Below, in pieces: positions 17,344-25,770 of a stretch of 61,829 bases of DNA. The stretch spans positions 67,074 to 128,902 of the forward strand of contig JAMOTD010000017.1 of assembly GCA_027068415.1 (NCBI GenBank), written 5' to 3'. Made by a program: the position numbers and the translations under genes. The stretch's first letter is position 1, and the number at the start of each line of letters is the position of its first letter. Under the pieces are notes generated by a model that saw only the letters and a list, made by a program, of their open reading frames with translations, did not search any database and was not told the DNA's origin. The DNA is from Desulfurobacteriaceae bacterium (GTDB taxonomy: Bacteria; Aquificota; Aquificia; Desulfurobacteriales; Desulfurobacteriaceae).

Positions 17344-17697
17344 GGGGGTGAACGGTTTCGACGGGGATGCAGAGGCTCAGGTAGTGGCAGGCCGAGGAGC
17401 CAACCTCGTAAAAAAGGCACCCAAAATAGTTGCCGACGAAACTCTCGCTCTCGCCGCCTAACTAAACGCGGCGACGCCCCCCGGAGCTCCGCCCGTCGGC
17501 TCCGGCAAGGGCGACAGAGAGGCGGGCTCGGTAGCTCCCTCTCGCCCTCGGAGGGGCTACGACACTTTAGAGGGCTGGCCTCGGGGCGCCTGCCCGTGGG
17601 CTAACCCTGAGGCGAGAGGTTAAAACACGGGCTAAGCCTGTAGAAGCTACCTGGGTCGCATCTCCGGACGCGGGTTCGAATCCCGCCACCTCCACCA
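17344..17697 (+). ncRNA. ssrA: Transfer-messenger RNA
   Basis: The 5' end GGGGGTGAACGGTTTCGACG and the 3' end with GGGTTCGAATCCCGCC and encoded CCA form the tRNA-like domain; GGGGGTG pairs with CACCTCC with one G-U. The tag frame follows the conserved TAGTT context at 17427-17431: GCC at 17432 to TAA at 17459-17461, giving ADETLALAA after the charged Ala. The C-terminal ALAA is the usual ClpXP recognition signal. tmRNA frees stalled ribosomes. Length is 354 bases, one-piece form. Confidence 0.95.
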
Positions 17698-17699
17698 AA

Positions 17700-18443
17700 T
17701 TAAAAATCAATTTTCAGCACTGCTTTTCCCTTATCTTTATACAGCCTTAATGAAAAAGGCAGACCGACAATTCCGTTTACTCTCTCTACTGCCCTTTCTA
17801 ACCTCGTTATAAAGCTACCTTTTCTCGTATAGACTCCCAGCCACTTTTTCCCGAACTCCCACGGGTCTTCCCCTAAGTTTATCCACTTCTTCCGGCTAAA
17901 GTAGAAGTAATAACTTACAGTTAAGAGGCTGTAGGCCATACCTTTAGCCTGTTCGCTCAACAGGTGAATTAGGGGAATTTCGTAGCCTTTACCCCTGTTT
18001 GCGAGGAATTCTTTTAGAGCTCCTGAGCTCACCTTTACCCTCAGGGTTCCGAGGGAATATTTAAAGTCCTCTATCAGCTTAAGTTTTGTGGTAGTTTCTT
18101 TACCGTTTTGAAGATTTGGTATTTCAAGGGTTGCCCTCTTTAGAAAAGAGAGGGATGTAAGGAGGGAGCTGTAGGAGCTCCCCGAGCTCCCCCTACCGAG
18201 CCACCTGAGAAACCTCCCGGCGGGGATTTCTACTTCTTCTTTACCTTCAATTAGTGAGAGGGCTAAGAGGAGGCAGTAAACTTTGCCGTCGCTCCAGAGT
18301 AGTCCCGGCTCTACGGTTAGCCTTCTGTACTTAAATTTCTTTGTTAGAGCTCCCCTCTCTATCCTTTCGGGCCTTTCCCTTCCGGAGCTCCAAAAAATGT
18401 TAAGGAAGTAGGTCTTTGAGAAGGGAATTTTATATCCGAGCAT
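17700..18443 (-). CDS. Putative plasmid replication initiator-like protein
   Basis: A 247-residue protein ending 2 bases from the tmRNA CCA. The region with VEPGLLWSDGKVYCLLLALS and, after VEIPAGRFLRWLG, a Ser-rich helix followed by LLTSLSFLKRATLEIP resembles the winged-helix part of RepA/RepB-type initiators, where a hydrophobic helix precedes an SLxxLxxA helix. The C-terminal half holds a second possible winged helix (DPWEFGKKWLGVYTRKGSF). The match is by eye and weak. The position at the ssrA 3' end, a common integration site, and the inverted repeats just upstream support an element remnant. It could also be a host DNA-binding protein. Confidence 0.45.
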   Translation of the reverse strand: MLGYKIPFSKTYFLNIFWSSGRERPERIERGALTKKFKYRRLTVEPGLLWSDGKVYCLLLALSLIEGKEEVEIPAGRFLRWLGRGSSGSSYSSLLTSLSFLKRATLEIPNLQNGKETTTKLKLIEDFKYSLGTLRVKVSSGALKEFLANRGKGYEIPLIHLLSEQAKGMAYSLLTVSYYFYFSRKKWINLGEDPWEFGKKWLGVYTRKGSFITRLERAVERVNGIVGLPFSLRLYKDKGKAVLKIDF

Positions 18444-18458
18444 TTGCGCCTCTTTAAA

Positions 18459-18484
18459 TAAAATAGATTTCGTAATCTATTTTA
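18459..18484. repeat. Perfect inverted repeat upstream of the Rep-like gene
   Basis: Two 11-base arms, TAAAATAGATT (18459-18469) and AATCTATTTTA (18474-18484), are separated by TCGT. The repeat starts 16 bases upstream of the minus-strand ATG at 18443, where an autoregulatory operator would sit. It is not followed by a T-run in the gene direction, so a terminator is unlikely. Confidence 0.75.
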
Positions 18485-18519
18485 CAACTGTGGCCGTTAA
18501 CCCTTTGAAGGGCCGGCTT

Positions 18520-18548
18520 TTAGTTTTTCTTTTAATAAATAAAACTAA
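18520..18548. repeat. Second inverted repeat in the same intergenic region
   Basis: Arms TTAGTTTT (18520-18527) and AAAACTAA (18541-18548) flank a 13-base AT-rich spacer. Between this and the first repeat is a CCCTT-TG-AAGGG mini-palindrome at 18501-18512. The 200-base gap 18444-18643 thus holds three dyads and AT-rich DNA, as seen at operators or small replication origins; no iterons (direct repeats) are visible. Confidence 0.6.
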
Positions 18549-18643
18549 CCTTAATATACATTTAATGGAAAGAAGGAAAGGCGAAGCTTTTGTTCCTCAA
18601 GCTCTCCCCACATATTGAGAGAAAAAGATTTGAAGGAGGTAGT

Positions 18644-19066
18644 ATGCTTACGGGAGAGCTTGAGGTTCAGGTTAGGTGGGACGGAGGCCGCAAGATTAAG
18701 CTCTCTGAGGCTGTTCAGGTGGAAGAGGTTGCCTCTAAACTGTTTGAGAAGTACGGTGAAGAGAAAGAGAACTTTTTTAAGTGTGAGGAGGTTTCTGAGG
18801 AGTTCGGAAGGGAGCTCTTACATGGTCTTCTAAACAGAGCTTCTGCCCTTTTGCCCGGCTACAGGTTTTACTTTGAGGAGGAGGGAGAAGAGCTAAAAAT
18901 CGTCTGTACTTCCCACAAGGGAAGATTTGAGGTTATTGCAAAGAAGGGCTATCCCAAAACAGTGTTTAGGGCACTGAACGCCCACGGCGTCAGGGGGATA
19001 CTCACCGCCCTTGACTCTGTACTTGAAAAGGTAGAGAGGTTTTTAAGAGAGCCGGGTTGCTGTTAG
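18644..19066 (+). CDS. Unknown 140-residue protein
   Basis: The ATG at 18644 follows an ideal AAGGAGGT with a 3-base gap (or 7 to the core). The frame is open upstream to 18590, but without a ribosome site. The protein starts MLTGELEVQVRWDGGRKI and ends in CC, with mixed alpha/beta predicted content and no membrane segment. No family is recognised. Its last 24 bases overlap the convergent PHP-domain gene. It is divergent from the Rep-like gene and shares the repeat-rich intergenic region. Confidence 0.65.
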   Translation: MLTGELEVQVRWDGGRKIKLSEAVQVEEVASKLFEKYGEEKENFFKCEEVSEEFGRELLHGLLNRASALLPGYRFYFEEEGEELKIVCTSHKGRFEVIAKKGYPKTVFRALNAHGVRGILTALDSVLEKVERFLREPGCC

Positions 19067-19894
19067 GGGGAAGTTGACATCCTTCTCCGTGGCGTTTAAG
19101 AAGCCCAGTTTTATGCAGGGCTTGTTGTCTCCGTGGAAGTCGGAGCCGGCGGTGTAGTAGAGGGAAAGTTCCCTGCAGATTTCCCTGATCTCCCTTGAGT
19201 AGGGGGCACAGTGGCGGTAGTGGAGGTACTCAAGGCCTTCCAGCCCTTCCTCCTTTGCCCTTTTAACGAAGCAGTAGAGCTCTCTTACGGGGAGCTTTAG
19301 TGTAATCGGGTGGGCTATTACGGGGATTCCCCCGGCCTCCCTGATTAACCTGAAGACCTCCCTGTAGTCCATCTTCTCCCTCTTTACTCCCAAGGAGGAG
19401 AGGAAGTCAATGGCCTCCTCCCTCTCTTTAAAGTAGCCGAGCTCTATTAATCTTTTGGCTATGTTGGGCTTCCCGAAGTTCTCTCCGTGTCTCTTGACCA
19501 TTTCCTCGTAGGTAATCGGGTAGCTCAGCTCCTCAAGGCGGGCCAGGAGCTCCCTGTTCCTTTTCTTCCTTGAGCTCTGGAAGAAGTCAGTAAGCTCCCT
19601 CATTGCAGGTGAGTCGGGGTTAAAGTGGTAGCCGAGAATGTGAAACTGCCTCTTCCCCTCCCCTAAGAAGGAGGTATCGGCAGTTACCTCAATTCCGGTT
19701 ATAAAGTTTATCCCGAGCCTTTCGGCCTCCTCTCCGGCCTCCTTTAGCCCGGCTACCGTGTCGTGGTCGGTTAAAGACAAGTGCTTTATCCGATTTTTGT
19801 AGGCAAGATTTACCAGCTCTTTCGGCCTTAAACTTCCGTCTGAGGCGGTAGAGTGGCAGTGGAGCTCTACTTTGTAAAGAGATATCCCTTCCAT
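19043..19894 (-). CDS. PHP-domain phosphatase (RnaAM/YciV-like)
   Basis: A 283-residue PHP-domain protein. Metal-binding motifs are ELHCHSTASDGSL (residues 11-23), LTDHDTV, GIEVTAD, IAHPITL and GSDFHGDN. In this family the best-known members are 3',5'-nucleoside bisphosphate phosphatases or 5'-3' trimming RNases of the TrpH/YciV group. It lies downstream of prmA with a 28-base overlap, so it is co-transcribed with alr and prmA. The exact substrate cannot be told from sequence. Confidence 0.83.
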   Translation of the reverse strand: MEGISLYKVELHCHSTASDGSLRPKELVNLAYKNRIKHLSLTDHDTVAGLKEAGEEAERLGINFITGIEVTADTSFLGEGKRQFHILGYHFNPDSPAMRELTDFFQSSRKKRNRELLARLEELSYPITYEEMVKRHGENFGKPNIAKRLIELGYFKEREEAIDFLSSLGVKREKMDYREVFRLIREAGGIPVIAHPITLKLPVRELYCFVKRAKEEGLEGLEYLHYRHCAPYSREIREICRELSLYYTAGSDFHGDNKPCIKLGFLNATEKDVNFPLTATRLS

Positions 19895-20673
19895 CTTCCT
19901 TCCTCAACCTCTTTTATAAGCTTAAGCCCGAGCTCTTTGCACCTGTTCAGGAACTCCTCCCCCTGCTCCTTCAGAATTCCAGATAAAACTACCTTACCCC
20001 TTGCCCTTTCAACGATTTCGGGGAGAAGCGGCTCAAGGAGGTGCTTTTCAATGTTTGCCGCTACTAAGTCAAACTCCCCCTTAATTCTATCTACGCTGCC
20101 CTCAATGAACTTTATCCCCGAGACTCCGCTGAGCCGGGCGTTTCTCTCCACCTCCTCCCCTATCCCTCTCTGTACGTCGCAGGCAACCACCTTGCCCGCT
20201 CCCAGCTTCCTTGCAAGGATTGAGAGGATTCCGCTTCCCGTTCCCACGTCAAGGAAGGATTCTCCCTCCTTCAGGCTCTCTTCAATCAGCCTCATTGAGA
20301 GCTTGGTGGTCTCGTGGGTTCCCGTTCCGAAGCCCCTTCCGGGGTAGATGTAGATTATGACGGCCTCCGGGGGTTCCTTGAACTCCCCCTTGAGCCAGGA
20401 GGGAACCACCCAGACCCTTTGGGAGACCTTTACCGGTTTGTAGTACTTTTTCCACTCCTCGTTCCAGTCCCTTTCGGGGAGGGAGCTCTCTCCCTTTAGC
20501 AGTCCTTTAAGCTTCCCCGGAAGTTGCGGCTTTTCCCTGAAGTAGGCCTTAAACTCAACCTCTTTGCCCTCTTTTAAAACTTCCGTTCCCAAGCACCCGA
20601 TTTCAAAGAGCTCCGCTACAACCTCTTCAAACTTTTCAGAAGGTACCTTAAAGACCAGCTCCTTATACTCCAC
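19867..20673 (-). CDS. prmA: Ribosomal protein L11 methyltransferase
   Basis: A 268-residue enzyme that trimethylates ribosomal protein L11. AdoMet-binding motif I is FLDVGTGSGILSILARKLGA, with the acidic VACDVQ end of beta-2 and the catalytic-side LVAANIEKHLL. The N-terminal substrate-recognition domain occupies about residues 1-75. I prefer GTG 20673 (AGAGG upstream) to the in-frame TTG at 20688. It overlaps the alr 3' end. The motif GFGTGTHETT before motif I is typical of PrmA. Confidence 0.9.
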   Translation of the reverse strand: MEYKELVFKVPSEKFEEVVAELFEIGCLGTEVLKEGKEVEFKAYFREKPQLPGKLKGLLKGESSLPERDWNEEWKKYYKPVKVSQRVWVVPSWLKGEFKEPPEAVIIYIYPGRGFGTGTHETTKLSMRLIEESLKEGESFLDVGTGSGILSILARKLGAGKVVACDVQRGIGEEVERNARLSGVSGIKFIEGSVDRIKGEFDLVAANIEKHLLEPLLPEIVERARGKVVLSGILKEQGEEFLNRCKELGLKLIKEVEEGRWKGYLFTK

Positions 20674-21721
20674 GGTAAACCCTCTCAACCCTTTGACTTA
20701 TTCGGCACATCAGTTCGTAGGGTATCGTTCCGCACTCCTTTGCTACCTCGTCAAAAGTTAACCCTTCGCCGAAGAGCGTGGCAACAGCCCCCTTTTTTAC
20801 CCCTTTCGGCACAGAGACTACAACCATATCCATGCAGACCCTTCCCCTTACGGGGCACACTCTTCCGTTAATCAGGACCCTTCCCTTATTTGATAGCTCT
20901 CTCGGATATCCGTCTGCGTAGCCGAAGGCAACAACCGCAACCCTTTCCCTCTTAGGGGTTCTGTAGGTTGCTGAGTAGGAAATCGGGTGGCCGGGGGGGA
21001 GCTCCTTAACAGTTAGGATTTTGGCTTTTACTTCCATAACCTGCTTTAGGTCTACCGGGTAGGATGGGAAGGGTTTTGAGCCGTAAAGGGCGAGGCCTAC
21101 CCTTGAGTGGGTCAGGACTTCGTTTAGCCCCTTTGATAGGGCGGCGCTGTTCTCGGCGTGGACTATAAGGGGGCGGGAGAGCCTTTTTCGGAGCTCCTTT
21201 AAGAACTTTTTAAACTCCTCAAGCTGCTTGAAGGTAAACCCGTTCTCCTCGTCGGCACAGCAGAAGTGGGTCATTACTCCCTCAACCTTGAGCCCTTTTA
21301 CCTCTTTTAGGAGCTCTCCCCACTCATTTTTTAAGAAGCCGAGTCTTCCCATTCCCGTGTCAACTTTAAGGTGGAAGGGGACTTTAAGCTCCTTAACCAG
21401 CTTAAGCTCTTCAAAGTCGTAAACTACCGGAGTGAGGGGGAGCTCCTTTAAGTACTTTTTTCCCTCTTCAACGGTTGAGGACATTACGAGAATCGGCCTT
21501 TTAACTCCTCCTTCGCACAGCTCCGCTCCCTCGCCGTAGGTCGCAACGGCAAAGCCGTAAACGCCGGTCTTTTCCTCTAAGAACTTTGCTACCTTTAAGC
21601 TTCCGTGGCCGTAGGCGTTTGCCTTAACTACGGCAAATATCTTCTTACCCCTTGCTAACTTCTCTACCTCTGTGTAGTTGCTTAAGAGCCTGTCAAGGTG
21701 AACTTCAGCCCACCGAAGCAT
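20663..21721 (-). CDS. alr: Alanine racemase
   Basis: A 352-residue PLP enzyme making D-alanine for peptidoglycan. The PLP lysine is Lys33 in FAVVKANAYGHG. The second catalytic residue lies in the Tyr-containing GHPISYSATYRT block, and VCMDMVVV and the C-terminal CRISQRVERVY are also typical. ATG 21721 overlaps the preceding nfeD stop by one base, giving the operon SPFH-nfeD-alr-prmA-PHP on the minus strand. Confidence 0.95.
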   Translation of the reverse strand: MLRWAEVHLDRLLSNYTEVEKLARGKKIFAVVKANAYGHGSLKVAKFLEEKTGVYGFAVATYGEGAELCEGGVKRPILVMSSTVEEGKKYLKELPLTPVVYDFEELKLVKELKVPFHLKVDTGMGRLGFLKNEWGELLKEVKGLKVEGVMTHFCCADEENGFTFKQLEEFKKFLKELRKRLSRPLIVHAENSAALSKGLNEVLTHSRVGLALYGSKPFPSYPVDLKQVMEVKAKILTVKELPPGHPISYSATYRTPKRERVAVVAFGYADGYPRELSNKGRVLINGRVCPVRGRVCMDMVVVSVPKGVKKGAVATLFGEGLTFDEVAKECGTIPYELMCRISQRVERVYRGV

Positions 21722-22152
21722 CAGGAGACCTTCTCCACCACCAGCTTATTCCCCTTTATTCCGATAACCCTAACCCTGTCTCCGTATTCCAATTCCTCCT
21801 CGCTGTAGGCGTTCCACACCTCCTCACCTGCCGCTCCGAGGGGGAAGCGAACTTCGTAGGTGAACCGGTCAAGTTTCCCTATTACTACCCCATCCTGCCT
21901 CTGGAGCTCCTCAAGCACGCTCTTAAGCCCCTTCACCCTCTTTATGTGCTTAAAGGAAATGTAGTAGCCTGCAGCGGTCAGGATAAAGAAGGTAAGTGCC
22001 GAGAGGGTAAAGTTCTCCGTAAAGTAGTAGAAGAGCCCCGAGGCGATAAAGCCCACTCCCGCCGGGAAGAAGTAGAGGGTGGGGGAGAGGAGCTCCAGCA
22101 GAACCAAAGCCACGCCTACGGTAAAGAAGAGTAGCCCTAAGTTAACTTTCAT
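21721..22152 (-). CDS. NfeD-family membrane protein (short form)
   Basis: A 143-residue protein with three or four hydrophobic segments in residues 5-70 (VNLGLLFFTVGVALVLLELL and on) followed by a soluble OB-fold domain (GVVIGKLDRFTYEVRF to GDRVRVIGIKGNKLVVEKV). This is the short NfeD form, without the ClpP-like protease part. NfeD proteins are routinely paired with SPFH/stomatin proteins, as here (11-base overlap with the gene upstream). The role is probably in membrane-domain organisation or quality control. Confidence 0.85.
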   Translation of the reverse strand: MKVNLGLLFFTVGVALVLLELLSPTLYFFPAGVGFIASGLFYYFTENFTLSALTFFILTAAGYYISFKHIKRVKGLKSVLEELQRQDGVVIGKLDRFTYEVRFPLGAAGEEVWNAYSEEELEYGDRVRVIGIKGNKLVVEKVS

Positions 22153-22999
22153 CTCTCTTCCTCAGAATTTCAATTAAAGAGTCAACCGAAGGGGGAAGGA
22201 CTACAACTTTTGAGCTGTTTGATGAGGCTACCTTTTCAAAGGATTTAACGAGGGCATCTCCCAAAATCAGCTTTCCTGCAAGCTCCCCGTCTCCTATGGC
22301 CTCTTTAACGCTGTTTACGGCGTTTGCTTGAGCCTGACCGATTCTCTCTATTGCCTCGGCCTCCTGCCACTTTGCAAGTTTGTACCCTTCCGCCTCTAAG
22401 ACCTGAGCCCTCTTTTTACCTTCGGCCTCTGTAATCATCGCCCTCTTCTTCCTGTCGGCCTCAATGAGCATGCTCATCGCCTGAACGATGTTTGCAGGGG
22501 GCTCTATCTCCTTAACTTCAACCCTGTTAATTAAGATTCCCCAAGTAGAGGCGGCTCCCTGTAAAACCTCCTTAATCTTTGCGTTGATTTTTTCCCTTGA
22601 GGAGAGGATTTCGTCAAGCTCCATTCCCCCGATTATGTCCCTCAGGTTGGTCTGAATCGTCTGGATTATTGCGTACTCAAGGTTTTCAATGTTGTAAACG
22701 GCGTCTTCGGGCTTAACGACCGTAAAATAGCAGACGGCGTCAATTTTCACTACGACGTTGTCCTTTGTTATTACCTCCTGTTTGGGAATGTCAAGGACTT
22801 GTTCCTTGAGGCTTACCTTTGCCCTTATTGAGTCTATGAAGGGGACGATAAAGTGGAGCCCTGCGTGGAGGGTCCTGTGGTACTTTCCGAGCCTTTCAAC
22901 TATCCAGGCCTGCTTCTGGGGAACGATTTTTACCGCCTGAAGTATAAAGATTACGGCCACTACAAATAGAATCAGAATAAATGGAAAGAGGCCTTCCAT
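22142..22999 (-). CDS. SPFH/band 7 (stomatin-like) protein
   Basis: A 285-residue protein with one N-terminal membrane helix (residues 4-22, FPFILILFVVAVIFILQAV) and a band 7 domain starting IVPQKQAWIVERLGKYHRTL. The stomatin signature RAKVSLKEQVLDIPKQEVITKDNV and the coiled-coil ending with repeated EAEGKKRAQVLEAEGYKLA are clear. Such proteins oligomerise at the membrane and regulate proteases or channels. It begins the operon that runs through nfeD to the PHP gene. It diverges from purH. Confidence 0.92.
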   Translation of the reverse strand: MEGLFPFILILFVVAVIFILQAVKIVPQKQAWIVERLGKYHRTLHAGLHFIVPFIDSIRAKVSLKEQVLDIPKQEVITKDNVVVKIDAVCYFTVVKPEDAVYNIENLEYAIIQTIQTNLRDIIGGMELDEILSSREKINAKIKEVLQGAASTWGILINRVEVKEIEPPANIVQAMSMLIEADRKKRAMITEAEGKKRAQVLEAEGYKLAKWQEAEAIERIGQAQANAVNSVKEAIGDGELAGKLILGDALVKSFEKVASSNSSKVVVLPPSVDSLIEILRKRDES

Positions 23000-23080
23000 T
23001 TTTCCTCCGGAATCAATTTTCCCAATTATACGCCTGGGTAAGTTAAAATTCAGCCAGCTAAAGATGAACGGGAGGAAAAG

Positions 23081-24676
23081 ATGAGACCGGTTAGAGCTCT
23101 AATCTCCGTTTCCGATAAGAGGGGAGTTGTTGAGTTTGCTAAGGAACTGTCAAAGCTTGGAGTTGAAATCGTCTCAACCGGCGGAACGGCGAAACTCCTT
23201 AAGGAGGCCGGCATTCCCGTAAGGGAGATTTCCGAGCTTACGGGCTTCCCCGAAATTATGGAGGGAAGGGTAAAGACCCTCCACCCGAAAGTTCACGGTG
23301 GAATTCTGGCCGACAGGGGTAAGGACGAGCACTTGAGGGCTATGGCCGAGCTCCAGATTGAGCCGATAGATATGGTCGTTGTAAACCTCTACCCATTTAA
23401 GGAGACCGTGAAGAGGGGAGCCGACTTAGATGAGATTATTGAGAACATAGACATCGGCGGTCCCACTATGGTTAGGGCTGCGGCAAAAAACTTTAAGCAC
23501 GTTGCGGTTGTTGTAGACCCTGCCGATTACGAGAAGGTTTTAAAGGAGCTTAAGGAGAGCGGGGAAATCTCCCTTAAGACCCGCTTTTACCTTGCAAGGA
23601 AAGCCTTTAACTTAACCGCCCACTACGATGCTCTTATCTCAGAGTTCCTCCACTCAATTGACGAGGAGGGTAAAAAACTTGAGTGCAGGGAGCTCCCCAA
23701 CCCCCTGACAATCACCTTTGAAAAGGTTCAAGACCTTCGCTACGGCGAAAACCCCCACCAGAGGGGAGCTTTCTACAGGGAGGTCTTCGTAGAGGAGCCC
23801 TGCGTAGCCCTCTCTGAGAAGCTTCACGGAGAGAAGGAGCTCTCCTTTAACAACATCTACGACTTAGACGGAGCTCTCAACCTCGTTCTTGAGTTTGACC
23901 CCGAAACCGAAGGGGTTGTCTGCGCAATCATTAAGCACGCAAACCCCTGCGGAGTGGCCCTCGGTAAAACCCCTCAAGAGGCCTACGAGAAGGCCTTAAA
24001 GGTTGATCCGATTTCCGCCTTCGGCGGAATAATCGCCTTTAACTCTAAAGTAAACAGGAAGGTTGCTGAGCTCATAACCCAGAGGTTCTACGAGTGCGTA
24101 ATAGCCCCCGACTACGAGCCCGAAGCCTTAGAAGTTTTAAAGAGCAAGAAGAACTTAAGGGTTCTGACTACTAACGGTCTTAAGGGAATTGAGAAGAGGG
24201 GAGAGAGCTCCCCCTTTGACTACAGGCGGGTTGTAGGGGGGCTTTTAGTTCAGGATAGAGACCTTATAACCGTTATCCCCGAAAAGCTGAAGGTTGTAAG
24301 CGACAGGGAGCCGACCGAGAAGGAGTGGGAAGACCTTCTCTTTGCCTTTAAGGTTGTTAAGTGGGTTAAGTCAAACTCGGTCGTTTACGCCAAAGACAAG
24401 GTTGCTGTAGGCATCGGAGTCGGACAGACCTCAAGGGTTGACTCTGCCCGCTGTGCGATAGAGAAGGCACAGATGGTCGGAATTGACCTTTCGGGGGCAG
24501 TAATGGCCTCTGAGGCCTTCTTCCCCTTCAGGGACAGCGTTGACGAGGCCGCTAAAGTTGGAATTACCGCAATTATTCAGCCCGGCGGTTCAATAAGGGA
24601 TAAAGAGGTAATAGAGGCTGCGAACGAGCACAACATTGCGATGGTCTTTACGGGAGTAAGACACTTCAGGCATTAA
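23081..24676 (+). CDS. purH: Bifunctional AICAR transformylase / IMP cyclohydrolase
   Basis: A 531-residue enzyme that performs the last two steps of IMP synthesis. The N-terminal MGS-like IMP cyclohydrolase domain has VSTGGTAKLL and GGRVKTLHPKVHGGI-like residues (here EGRVKTLHPKVHGGILADR). The C-terminal transformylase domain has DLRYGENPHQRGAFY, IIKHANPCGVALG and the ending DSVDEAAKVGITAIIQPGGS. Start follows GGGAGGAAAAG. It stands alone, divergent from the SPFH gene and convergent with minE. Confidence 0.97.
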   Translation: MRPVRALISVSDKRGVVEFAKELSKLGVEIVSTGGTAKLLKEAGIPVREISELTGFPEIMEGRVKTLHPKVHGGILADRGKDEHLRAMAELQIEPIDMVVVNLYPFKETVKRGADLDEIIENIDIGGPTMVRAAAKNFKHVAVVVDPADYEKVLKELKESGEISLKTRFYLARKAFNLTAHYDALISEFLHSIDEEGKKLECRELPNPLTITFEKVQDLRYGENPHQRGAFYREVFVEEPCVALSEKLHGEKELSFNNIYDLDGALNLVLEFDPETEGVVCAIIKHANPCGVALGKTPQEAYEKALKVDPISAFGGIIAFNSKVNRKVAELITQRFYECVIAPDYEPEALEVLKSKKNLRVLTTNGLKGIEKRGESSPFDYRRVVGGLLVQDRDLITVIPEKLKVVSDREPTEKEWEDLLFAFKVVKWVKSNSVVYAKDKVAVGIGVGQTSRVDSARCAIEKAQMVGIDLSGAVMASEAFFPFRDSVDEAAKVGITAIIQPGGSIRDKEVIEAANEHNIAMVFTGVRHFRH

Positions 24677-24684
24677 AGCAAATC

Positions 24685-24707
24685 GAGGCGGGGGCTCTCC
24701 CCGTCTC
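24685..24707. terminator. Weak hairpin between convergent purH and minE
   Basis: GAGGCGGGG and CCCCGTCTC can pair around GCTCT with one mismatch. No T-run follows on either side, so a role as terminator for purH is only possible. Confidence 0.35.
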
Positions 24708-24715
24708 CTACATCC

Positions 24716-24970
24716 CTAATTGTTCTTTACGGGAACTTCAATCTCAATTTTGCCGTCGGTGTCGCTCTCGGGAATGTGAATGTTCACTCCGTCAACGTCT
24801 ATGAATGGAAACTCCTTTAGGGCGTTAAGAATTGCCTCCTTTACCGCCTCTATTGCGTTGGGAGGTAGACCTGCTCTGTCGTACTTTAAAATCAGCTGAA
24901 GCCTCTTTTTGGCTACCTCCTTTGCGGGCGGCCTCCCGAAAGCTCCCCTTATTTTATCCATAAACCCCAT
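24716..24970 (-). CDS. minE: Cell division topological specificity factor MinE
   Basis: An 84-residue MinE of typical length. It activates MinD ATPase and drives MinCD off mid-cell. The amphipathic N-terminal membrane helix (MGFMDKIRGAFG), the MinD-contact helix (AKKRLQLILKYDRAGLPPNA) and the dimerisation domain with KIEIEVPV are visible. It follows minD by 2 bases and is last in the minC-minD-minE operon. Confidence 0.93.
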   Translation of the reverse strand: MGFMDKIRGAFGRPPAKEVAKKRLQLILKYDRAGLPPNAIEAVKEAILNALKEFPFIDVDGVNIHIPESDTDGKIEIEVPVKNN

Positions 24971-24972
24971 TT

Positions 24973-25770
24973 TTATTCACTCCCGAAAAGTTTTTTAAGC
25001 TTATCAAGGAACCCTTCCTGAACTTTGAGCTCCATAAAGGGTACCTCTTTCCCCAAGAGTCTTTCGGCTATGTTTCTCATGGCCTTCCCTGCCGGAGATT
25101 CGGGGAAGAGGACTGCCGGCTCTCCTCTATTAATGTAGGCGACCATGTTCTTATCTTCGGGAACTACTCCTATAAGCTCAAGGCTTAAAATCTGGACTAC
25201 ATCGTCAACGTCAAGCATATCTCCTCTTGCAACCTTCTTGGGGTCAATTTTGTTAATTACCAGTTTGGGCTCCGATTTCTGCATGGCCTCACACAGGCCT
25301 ATTACCCTGTCAGCGTCCCTTATTGAGGCCATCTCGGGGTTTGCAACGACTATAACCGTATCTGCGGGGGCAACTGCCGTCTTAAAGCCCTCCTCAATTC
25401 CGGCCGGAGAGTCAATGAAGATGAAGTCAAACTTGTCCCTCAGCTCCTCAACTACCCTTACGAGGTCTTCAGGTTTAACTGCGCTTTTATCCTTCGTCTG
25501 AGCTGCTGGAAGGAGGAAGAGGTTTTTGGTTCTCTTATCCTTTACCAGGGCTTTTTCAGGGGGAACTACTCCCTCAACGACGTGAACAAGGTCGTAAACT
25601 ATTCTATTCTCAAGGCCTAAGACCAAGTCAAGGTTCCTTAGGCCTATGTCGGCGTCAATTGCACATACCCTGTAGCCCTTCATTGCAAGGGCCGTTGCCA
25701 CGTTTGCCGTTATGGTGCTCTTTCCTACTCCTCCCTTTCCGGAAGTAATGCAGATTACCTTGTCCGCCAT
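24973..25770 (-). CDS. minD: Septum site-determining ATPase MinD
   Basis: A 265-residue ParA/MinD ATPase. The deviant Walker A SGKGGVGKST is at residues 10-19, the switch I stretch is CAIDADIGLRNLDLVLGLE, and DFIFIDSPAGIEEGF is Walker B/switch II. The C-terminal amphipathic membrane-targeting helix is seen in FLDKLKKLFG. MinD recruits MinC to the membrane to block FtsZ. Its start overlaps the minC stop by one base. Confidence 0.95.
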   Translation of the reverse strand: MADKVICITSGKGGVGKSTITANVATALAMKGYRVCAIDADIGLRNLDLVLGLENRIVYDLVHVVEGVVPPEKALVKDKRTKNLFLLPAAQTKDKSAVKPEDLVRVVEELRDKFDFIFIDSPAGIEEGFKTAVAPADTVIVVANPEMASIRDADRVIGLCEAMQKSEPKLVINKIDPKKVARGDMLDVDDVVQILSLELIGVVPEDKNMVAYINRGEPAVLFPESPAGKAMRNIAERLLGKEVPFMELKVQEGFLDKLKKLFGSE

